This document shows positions 23,481 to 32,520 of a stretch of 39,203 nucleotides of DNA, piece after piece (position 1 is the first letter of the stretch; the number at the start of each line of letters is the position of its first letter). The notes under the pieces are model-generated. The model did not search any database. It had not been told where the DNA came from and saw only the letters and a list, made by a program, of their open reading frames with translations. The position numbers and the translations under genes were made by a program. Source of the DNA: Anaeromyces robustus (taxonomy: Eukaryota; Neocallimastigomycota; Neocallimastigomycetes; Neocallimastigales; Neocallimastigaceae); assembly GCA_002104895.1 (NCBI GenBank), contig MCFG01000512.1, positions 1-39,203 of the forward strand. The letters run 5' to 3'.

Positions 23481-24333
23481 TAATAGAAATGACTATTAGT
23501 ATATTTATTTATAAGATTAATAGATTAGTTTTCATTGTTATATATGTTGGTTTGTTGTTAATAAAAATTTTAATATATCTTCTAATGATGTTCATTTAGT
23601 AAATAAATATACCATATAGAATTCTGTAGCATTCACTTTAAACAATAGTTTTTGGCTTAAGTAGTAAAAATGAAACGCAACGCATAAACTTGGTGATAGT
23701 AGACAAATTTCTTATAAGTTAAATTATGGAATTAAGTTTACTTAAAAATTAAACATATACTTGCATATTTTAATGATCATCTAGTCTTTCAATTTATACG
23801 AATGTAAATAATATTATTGAGTAATAAGAGAAATTGTTGTGTAACTTTATACTGCGATAAATTTTAAAATTTTAAAAAAGAATGTTGCACAATTTTATAA
23901 TATATAAAGCTAATATAATTGTAGAGTTTTAAGAGAAAATTAAATAAAAAAGAACTAATGATGATAATTATAAATATTATGTATTATATATTTAAAAACC
24001 ATTTTTATTATATTCATTTTATATAATTTTTTATTTACAATTAATTCAATTAATTATTCATTTAATTGATTATTTAATAAATATTTTTTATTATAGGATT
24101 TTTTTTATATCTATTTATTGTATATAGGTATATAGATTTATATATATAATATTTTTCAAAAATAAATATATATATAAAAGGAAAAAAAGAAAAATAGTAA
24201 CAATAATGAATTATAATTATATTTATATTTATTTATATATATTAGTATATAATATTTATATAATTATTCATTTAAAGAACAAGTAAATTTCAATAAAACA
24301 AAAAGAATAATATATATTATATAATAACTAAGA
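23481..24333. other. Spacer between ankyrin genes
   Basis: The part at 23600-23900 is less A/T-biased and lacks homopolymers, so it may be older coding sequence that has decayed beyond recognition. The rest is A/T-rich. No gene can be called. Confidence 0.4.
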
Positions 24334-26789
24334 ATGGATAAATCATATGTTCAGTTAAATAATGTTATAAATAATATTAAGTTTCTTTTTTTTAATATAA
24401 AATCAGTTGAAAAAAAAGATGAAGATAATTATAGGTAATTTTAATTATAATATTTACTATATATTTTTTATTATAAAAAACTTACTATTTTCATTTATTT
24501 TATATTGAATTTTTATTTTCATTTACCATTATTATTATAATTATTATTATATGTAATTATAAATTCAAATTTATTTCTGATATAAAAAGACAAATTGAGA
24601 AAAAATTAAATAATTTAATATTTTTAAATAAACGCTATAATAACAAAAAAACAAAGTCGATTTTTGATATAAAAAATTATAAAAGAAAATATTATAATAA
24701 TACTCCAAAAGCAATAAATATTTTAGAACAAACAGATTATAGATTTACTGGAATAGAAAATTCAGATAAAATAATTCATGTAAGGGAATTATATAAAAAA
24801 TTTATAACTAATAAAACAACAGAATTAAATAAAAATAATAAAAGTAACATTGATAATAATGAAATTGATAATAAAAAAGATTCACAAACAACTTCAGAAA
24901 TTGTTAATTATTCAAAAGATGATTTAAACGATGAAGATAAATTATATGAATATGAAAATATTAATAAAGAAAACACGAAAATTGTAAATAAATATAATTC
25001 AGAAAGAGCAAATTTATTTTGTATCGGAAGTAGAATTAAAAATCTTAATGATGACGTTAACGAATTAGTATCTATGATTATAAAAATACCGTCAGTAGAC
25101 ATTCTTCAATTATATAATGGTAAAATTTTGATGAGCACTCTAATAGATAATAATATAGACAATGAAGATATTTACAATTTAATGTTTGAAAAACATGGTT
25201 ATATCGAAAATAAATATATAAATCCAAATGGAAAAGAAGAAGATATAATGTTAATTGAAACAAATATAGGGTTACTAAAGTCCATGATAAAAAATGGGTT
25301 TTATTATGAAGATATAGTAAATGGCAAAAGTATCATTGAATATACAAGTAATCCTGTAATTTTCTTTATTAAAAATTCAAAATATGGTATAATGAAAAAA
25401 CTTTTAGATAATGGAGCTTCTATAAATGAAACAGATAATGAAAATGAATTAAGCTCTATATTTTATGCAATTAAAGATAATAATATAGAATTATTTGATA
25501 TATTATTATATAAGTATCCTCCAAATTTAAATTTAATAAATAAGAATGGTCAAACACTATTAGAATTTGTACAGGAAAATAAAGATTTAAAATTTATGGA
25601 ATATTTTTCTTTAGAGTTATTAAATTATGAAAAGATATTTTCCACTTTAAAAAATAATGATGAAGATTATGTGAATAATTTTATATCATTATTAAAACAA
25701 GGAAATTATAAAATGGCTAAAGCTGTACTAAAGAAAATCAAGGATATCAATATAACTATACCAATACCAGGACAAAATCAAAAGCAAGGTCAAAATCAAG
25801 GTAAAAAGATAGATATTATGAGTTATGTTATTGATAATGTTATTGACGACGAAGAAATATTCAATATTCTCTTTGAAAAAAAGGCCTATATAAAATTTTC
25901 TTACTTTGCACCTAAAAAAAATAAAAAAGGACCGTTAATGGAAAAGAATCAAGGATTAATTAAATCTATTATAAATAATGGAATTCATTTTAAAAATGAT
26001 AGTGGGAAAGCATCATCATCAATTGAAACTATTAATAAACCAGTAGTATTTTTTATAAAATTTGGTAAAAATGAATTTGCTTTAAAATTATTAGAAAATG
26101 GTGGTGCAGTTAACGAAATTGATGAAGATGGTATGACACCTTTACATTATGCAATTAAAAGTACTAATTACAAATTATTTTATGATTTATTAAATAAATA
26201 TAATGTAAACTTACTTTTGAAAAATGGTGATGATGTATGTCCACTCGTACAAATTTCAAAATTAACAAATTTTGAAAATAGACATATATTTATTTTTATA
26301 TTAAGAGATTATTTAAATAAATGTGATATATTAAATTTAGGAATTAATGAAGATCTGAGGATAAGTACAATGGATGTTGGTAATGATATTGAGAATGAAA
26401 GTAATGTCGAGAATGAAAATATTGAAGATGATGGTGATATTGAGATTGAAAGTATTATTAATAATGAAAATGAGAATGAAAGTGAGAATAAGAATAATAT
26501 TAAGAATGAAAGAGATATTAGGAATGAATATGATATTAAAAATAAAAATAAAAATAATATTGATAATGAAAGTGGTGTTGAAAGTGAAAAAAATATTGAA
26601 AATGAAAATGATATTGATAATGAATGTAATATTGAAAATGAGATTAATAATGGTAAAAAAGAAAATATTAATTATATAGAAAAAAGTCTTAATCTTCATG
26701 ATGTTTGTATAAAAGAAGATATAAAGTCCATTCAAAAATTATTAAATATTTATCAACAAAATATTAATAAAATAAATCAAGATGGTTAG
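24334..26789 (+). CDS. Ankyrin-repeat protein, two exons (up to in-frame TAG)
   Basis: Exon 1 is 24334-24434 (M-D-K-S-Y-V-Q-L-N-N). The intron 24435-24589 (GTAATT..AAAAAG, 155 nt) joins in frame to exon 2 and the frame reaches TAG at 26787-26789, giving 766 residues. After a charged N-terminal part come two copies of a ~150-residue module. Each has an I-x-N-x-x-E-x-x-x-x-x-F-E-K lead, G-L-x-K-S-x-I-x-N-G, P-V-x-F-F-I-K, then an ankyrin pair (L-L-E-N-G; D-E-D-G-M-T-P-L-H-Y-A-I). Residues encoded by about 26370-26690 are an acidic Asn/Glu/Asp array (N-E-N-E-N-E-S-E-N). The protein is probably cytoplasmic and protein-binding; its partner is unknown. The stop falls inside an ankyrin repeat and the same frame stays open for another 1.5 kb, so this is likely a broken or stop-containing larger gene. 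Confidence 0.75.
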
Positions 26790-27365
26790 ACACCTATTTT
26801 TCATTCTATAAAATATGACAAGATTAATAGTATAAAAGAATTATTAAAATATCAACCGGATCTTTCCATTCCTGATAATCAAGGAGAAACACTTCTCTTT
26901 TACCTTTTAAATAATTCTTCTTATAATAACAGTACTCTATTAGAACTTCTATTACCTTATTTTAATATGAAATATAAGTATTTACCGGATGAATTAACTT
27001 TACCATTTTATTTAATAAAATACGAAAATATTAAAGCTTTACGAAAAGCATCTCAAATTTCAAATTTCAATATTAATGAAATAAATAGTGATGGTGATAC
27101 ACCATTAATTTATGCAATAAAATATAGAACTTCAAATATTCTATTAATTCGAACACTTTTAGCTTCTGGAGCAGATGTTAATCAACCAGATAAATCATTA
27201 AAATCACCATTAATCTATGCTGTTGAAAAAGATCAGCCAGAGTTGGTAGATTTATTATTGGATTTTCATGCTAATATTGATTATCAATATAATAATGGTA
27301 TAAATGCATTAAAAATAGCCATCGTGAATAATAATGTTAACCTTACTAAAAAATTAATAAATAAG

Positions 27366-27854
27366 AAAGTCGAATTAAAAACATTAGAACAAAATAATTC
27401 AAGTATAAATAATTCTGAAGTAGAATTAAAAGAATTTAAACAAATTAATTCAAGTATAAATAATTCCGAAGTAGAATTAAAAGAATTAGAACAAAACAAT
27501 TCAAATATAAATAATTCTGAAGTAGAATTAGAAGAATTAAAACAAAACAATTCAAATATAAATAGTTTTGAAGTAAAATTAAAAGAATTAAAACGAAACA
27601 ATTCAAATATAAATAATTCTGAAGTAGAATTAAAAGAATTAAAACAAAGCAATTCAAATATAAGTAATTCTAATGAAGAATTAAAAACATTAGAACAAAA
27701 CAATTCAAATATAAATAATTCTGATGAAGAATTAAAAACATTAGAACAAAAAAATTTAAACATAAGTAATTCTGAAGTAGAATTAAAAATATTAGAACAA
27801 AACAATTCAAATATAAATAGTTCTGAAGTAGAATTAGAAGAATTAGAACAAAAA
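27366..27854 (+). repeat. 51-bp coding minisatellite, about ten units
   Basis: The unit translates as N-S-N-I-N-N-S-E-V-E-L-K-E-L-E-Q-N with conservative changes (E/D, L/F, K/T). All units keep the frame and charge pattern, suggesting coiled-coil selection or recent expansion. Confidence 0.85.
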
Positions 27855-27965
27855 AAATCAGAACTAAAAATTTTAGAATTTAAAAAAAATGAATTAAGAA
27901 GTTCAAAAGAAGAAATAAAACTAAATCAAAAAGATTCAGAACCAAAGAAATCAGAACCAAAATAT

Positions 27966-28330
27966 CAAAATAATTGGAATCAAAATTATTTGAATCAAAA
28001 TAATTGGAATCAAAATAATTGGAATCAAAATAATTGGAATCAAAATAATTGGAATCAAAATAATTGGAATCAAAATAATTGGAATCAAAATAATTGGAAT
28101 CAAAATTATTTGAATCAAAATTATTTGAATCAAAACCATTTGAATCAAAATCATTTGAATCAAAATTATTTGAATCAAAATTATTTGAATCAAAATCATT
28201 TGAATCAAAATTATTTGAATCAAAATCATATGAATCAAAATTATTGGAATCAAAATCATTGGAATCAAAATCATTGGAATCAAAATCAATGGAATCAGAA
28301 TTTTTGGAATCAAAATCATTGGAATCAGAT
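27966..28330 (+). repeat. 15-bp coding minisatellite, 24 units (NQNxW/L/M)
   Basis: Each 15-base unit contains an almost invariant AATCAAAAT (Asn-Gln-Asn). The fourth residue varies among Asn, Tyr, His, Gln and Phe, and the fifth among Trp, Leu and Met (TGG/TTG/ATG). Several other frames on both strands stay open, producing spurious frames rich in E-S-K-S or I-L-I-P. Confidence 0.9.
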
Positions 28331-28419
28331 CTACAAAACCTAATATATTCTATAGATTAAATATATATTAGAAAAAATAAAAATAGAAAAAAATTTTGAA
28401 TATTATTTCTAATATTTTT

Positions 28420-28575
28420 ATGTATTATATTGTTTATATTATATTATATGTATATATAACAATGTAACATTTCTATGTACTATATTATTCACCTATTATT
28501 ATATGTATATATAACAATGTAACATTTCTATGTACTATATTATTTACCTATTATTATATGTATATAACTGTATAA
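28420..28575. repeat. 55-bp tandem repeat, about 2.5 copies
   Basis: The segment starting ATATGTATATATAAC and containing ATGTAACATTTCTATGTAC recurs at 28446, 28501 and (partial) 28556. It lies just 3' of the ankyrin stop codon, probably in the 3' UTR or terminator region. Confidence 0.85.
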
Positions 28576-29467
28576 ATTTTGAAACTTTTCGTATAAAATG
28601 AAAAGAGAAGCTTTCACTAATTTATTAAATAAAAGAGACTTTTAAATTAAGTTTAAAGAAATTATCTTTTTTTGCTGTTTTATTGATAATTATTAATATT
28701 CTTTTTATTCTCTCTTTTTTTTTTTTTTTTTTATTATTGTTATTATTTTTTTTTTGTTATTTAAATTTTTTGTTATTTAATTCTTTTTGTTATTTATTTT
28801 TTTTTTATTTTTATTTTATTTTTATTTTATTTATTACTTATTTTATTAATTATTATTGTATTTTTTAATTTTTTTTATTTTATTTATTTGTTATTTGTTA
28901 TTAGTTTATTTATTATTTCATTTTTATTAAGATATGGAATTATATTAAAGTATTTAATTTTATTAAGATTAAAAATAGAAATATTAATAATTATTTGAAA
29001 TAGGAATATAAGATATATATTAATAATGTATTATAAAATATTTAATATTGATAAAATTTATTATAAGAATATTTGTTATAAAGTATTAATAAAATTTATT
29101 TAGGATATTAATAAAATATTAATAAATTTATTATAAGATATTAAATAAAATATTGATAATATAAGAATAATTTTTAATAAAGATATCAATGAAATTATTA
29201 TGTTTTAATATATTAATAAATATTATAAAGAAGTTTTATTTAATGTTAGTTTATAAGGAATAGAAGGTTCTATTGACCTTTAGGTTATTATAGGAAATTA
29301 ATAACAAATAATAATAATCTAAAATAAGAAATTATTTAAAACACTATTGAATATTCACTTAATTAATTATTAGATTTATTTATTTAATATATATTCGTTC
29401 ATTCATTTATTATGGATTTAGAATAAACTGTATTTAAGGGAATATTGTATCATTGAAAAAATCAATA
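28576..29467. other. Spacer between ankyrin gene and tRNA
   Basis: Contains T-rich arrays (28705-28930) and AATATTAATAAAATTTATT-type repeats (29000-29230). The 61-codon Phe/Leu frame at 28683-28868 is low complexity and not accepted as a gene. Confidence 0.45.
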
Positions 29468-29549
29468 GTCACTTTGGCGGAGTGGTTAACGCGGTGGCCT
29501 GCTAAGCCATTTCCCTTTGGGAGCGCAGGTTCGAGTCCTGCAGGTGACG
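29468..29549 (+). tRNA. tRNA-Ser (GCU)
   Basis: An 82-base cloverleaf without intron. The acceptor arms GTCACTT (29468-29474) and AGGTGAC (29542-29548) pair with one G-U, with G as discriminator. The anticodon GCT follows CCT in the anticodon arm (reads Ser AGC/AGU). A long variable arm and the T arm GCAGGTTCGAGTCCTGC fit the serine class. Internal promoters are visible: A box TGGCGGAGTGG (29475-29485) and B box GGTTCGAGTCC (29528-29538). CCA is not encoded, as normal for a eukaryotic nuclear tRNA. Confidence 0.97.
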
Positions 29550-29564
29550 TTTGTTTTTGTTTTT
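29550..29564 (+). terminator. Pol III T-run terminator of tRNA-Ser
   Basis: TTTG-TTTTT-G-TTTT directly follows the tRNA 3' end. The first run of four or more T is at 29554-29558, the expected RNA polymerase III stop. Confidence 0.7.
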
Positions 29565-29976
29565 AATTTTTTCAATTTTTAAATATTTTAATGAAATATA
29601 TATATATATAAGAATGAATGATATTAATATTTGAAACCAATAGAAGTTATTAATTTAAAAATAAAAGTAAAAAAAAGAAGAGAGAGAGGGAATATTAAAT
29701 AATTATAAAATATATATTTAATATAATTCATAAAAAAAATTTTTTATTTTTTCTTTTTTTTTTTTTAAATTTATTAAAATCATAATTAATATATATATAT
29801 ATGAAATGAATAATGTAGAAAAAAAATATATATATATTTATAAAAAAAATAAATATTTTAATATTAATAAATACTATTTTCAATATTATCATTATTATTC
29901 TCCCTAAAAATAAAAGATTTTTATTTTGATTTTTTTTTTCTTTAAAACTATTTATTATTTTATAATTATAGTAATT

Positions 29977-30370
29977 TAATAATTTCAACCAATTATTATC
30001 ATTAAATTTTACTTTTCTATGATAGTATTTTTAATAAAAAAGTTTGTAAAAAATATAATTTTTTTTTATTTTTTTTTACATCATTAAAAATGACTACTTT
30101 TTTTTTGTGCAAAATTTCTTTTAATTTCTTTATTAGAAATCACAGTCTTATAACTTATGAATTGATAGAAACTTGAAAATATTTTATATTAAAAAACAAA
30201 AAAAAACTAAAAAAAAATGATCATTAATAATTTCAACCAATTATTATCATTAATTTTTACTTTTCTATTGTAGTATTTAATAAAAAAAAAGTTTGTAAAA
30301 ATATAATATTTTTTATCATTAAAAAAAATTTTTTTTTTGTAAATTTCTTTTAGTTTCTTTATTAAGTTTT
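29977..30370 (+). repeat. Direct duplication, ~150-bp copies 248 bp apart
   Basis: 29977-30137 and 30225-30370 share TAATAATTTCAACCAATTATTATC and the following CTTTTCTAT..GTAGTATTT, AAAAGTTTGTAAAAA and AAATTTCTTTTA blocks, listed here as separate short matches. Non-coding; the copies have diverged in homopolymer lengths. Confidence 0.7.
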
Positions 30371-30503
30371 ATTTTATAAAAAAAATATATTAAATTATAA
30401 AAAAAAAAATAACCCTAACTTTATATAATAATAATTTTATTAATGTATTATTAATAATTTTTCTTTTAAATTAAATATGAATTTAAAATCAATGGACTTT
30501 TAG

Positions 30504-30535
<32 letters not shown>

Positions 30536-31586
30536 ATATTTTATTAATTATTATATATAATTTAATTTAAAGTTAAAGATAAAAATTTAAGTTTTAATAT
30601 TAGAGATTTAATGATTAAAATATTATGATTATGATATAATTGTTTTTAATTTGATCAAATCATTTTTATTTGAAAATGAAAAATGTTTTCTATGGATGAT
30701 ACAGTAATTTTTTAATTTTTAATTTCAATTTTAATTTTAATTTTTAATTTTAATTTAATTTTTTTTTAAATTTAATTTATATTATTAAATTTATTAGTTA
30801 GTATAATATATTTTAATATAATATAATATGTTGTTTTAATTTTACCACACCACCAAAAAAAAAAAAAAAAAGATTTCTTTTAATCAGTAAAATTTAAATA
30901 ATATTAAAATACTTTTCTTTTTCTTTTTTTTTTTCAATTAGAATTAAGAGAAATTTAAAAATTCTTTTTAAAAATAATAATTACAGTTACTATATAATCA
31001 TTATAATAAATTTGATTTTTTAAATATTTAAAATTTATAAAAACATAAAAGTATTCCAATTTTAAATATTCATAGTAATTATTAACATTTTTTTATACTA
31101 GTATTGAAAGCCTAAATATATTAATATTTAGTAAATTACTATTAAAATTTAAAATTTTTTTTTTTGGAGAAATGTACTATTTGATATTATTACAAATATA
31201 TATATAATATTTTTTTTTAAAAAGATAAAAAAATATATATATTATAGAATTCTTTAAAAAAATAAACATAATATTTATGAAAATAAGAGAATTATACTTT
31301 TATAGCCACTATTAAGAATATTACTTTTTTAATAGTAAATAAATTTTAATAAATAAATAAATAAATAAATATATAAATAAATATATAAATAAATATATAT
31401 ATAAGTAAATATATATAAATAAGTAAATAAATAAATACAAAAGACAATTTTATTATATATAATTATATATAATTGTAATATAACCAAAAATGGTATTTAA
31501 ATCTAATTATACTAACATAAAACATTTCATAATAATAATTAATAATTAATAATTAATAATTAATAATTATAATAATAATACTTAAT

Positions 31587-31642
31587 ACTGTATAATAAAT
31601 ATTGTATAATAAATATTGTATAATAAATATTGTATAATAAAT
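31587..31642. repeat. 14-bp tandem repeat, four units
   Basis: ATTGTATAATAAAT is repeated four times exactly except for one base in the first unit (ACTG). Confidence 0.85.
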
Positions 31643-32520
31643 ATTTAATATTAATTTAATTCTTATATTAATTAAAAAAATATTTATAATAATTAATTAT
31701 TCTATACATTATTAAAATTTCTTAATTAAAATCATAAACTTCAACTTTATCACTATATAGAAGGTTTATGTAAAATTTTTATTAATAAAATAAAATTTAA
31801 TATTGTTTTAGAGTTATTATATTATTAATATAATATATACAATAAATAAAAACTATTTTTTATTATTAAATATTTTTATTATTATTATTATTATATATAA
31901 TATTTAACATAAGATTAAATAAATAAATAAATAAAAGAAAAAAAAAATAAAAGAAAAAAAAAAGTAAAAGAAAAAAAAAAAGAAAAAAGAAAAAAAAAGA
32001 TAAGAAAAGATTATTAAATTATTAAAATGATTAAATGCACAAAAGATTTTTTTTAACCAATAAAAAATTATTATTTTTAAATTTAAATTTAAAAAATTTA
32101 AAAAAAAAAAAAATAAAAAAAATTTAATAAAAGAATTTCAAGAGAAAAAAAAAAAAAATTTAATTATATAATTAAATTAAATTAAATTAAATTAATTTTT
32201 TAACAATTACAGAAATCTACAGAAGCTTTAATTAACTTTATTAATTAAAAATAATTTAAGAAAGAAAAAAAAATTTTTTTTTTCCCTTTTTTTTTTTTTT
32301 TTTTGATGATTTAAATAAAAGCAGAATTCAGTAAAGAAAAAAAAAAATTTTTTTTTATTATAAAATTATTAAAATATTTATTGTTTATATAATAAAGGAA
32401 AAAAGTTTTTTATTTTTATTTTTTTTAACTAATAGAAGAAACAAAGTATTAACTTAAAAATAGATAAGCAAATAAAAATAAATAGAAAATTTGATAACAA
32501 ATTTTTTAAAGGAAACGAAA

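Larger units (their letters stand above)
26790..28343 (+). pseudogene. In-frame continuation of the ankyrin protein with coiled-coil and NQNxW repeat tail
   Basis: Directly after the TAG at 26787 the same frame continues T-P-I-F-H-S-I-K-Y-D, completing the ankyrin consensus D-G-x-T-P, and stays open to TAA at 28341-28343 (517 residues). It holds about five more ankyrin repeats (D-G-D-T-P-L-I-Y-A-I; A-S-G-A-D-V-N-Q-P-D). Next come about ten 17-residue repeats of N-S-N-I-N-N-S-E-V-E-L-K-E-L-E-Q-N type (predicted coiled coil), a short Lys/Glu stretch, and 24 pentapeptide N-Q-N-x-W/L/M units. The first internal Met (26967) would allow a separate shorter protein. With the upstream part, the ancestral protein was about 1,284 residues. 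Whether the stop is a mutation, a strain variant or a sequence error cannot be decided here. Confidence 0.7.
29565..32520. other. Long gene-free A/T-rich spacer
   Basis: Holds the direct duplication 29977-30370, a ~33-base A run (30503-30533), a 14-bp tandem repeat (31587-31642) and AAATAAATAT arrays (31345-31440). A-rich leader sequence precedes the gene at 32521. The minus-strand frame 29728-29988 is low complexity. Confidence 0.5.

Noticed and set aside
27951-28319. Minus-strand I-L-I-P repeat frame and plus-strand E-S-K frame
   Set aside because: They result from the 15-bp minisatellite, which leaves several frames open; the ankyrin frame explains the region.
29728-29988. Minus-strand 86-codon Lys/Ile/Asn frame
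   Set aside because: Low-complexity A/T composition, no start context, and no conserved pattern.
30409-30418. Telomere-like AACCCTAACT (and CCCTAAGGG at 13740)
   Set aside because: Single occurrences only, with no tandem array.
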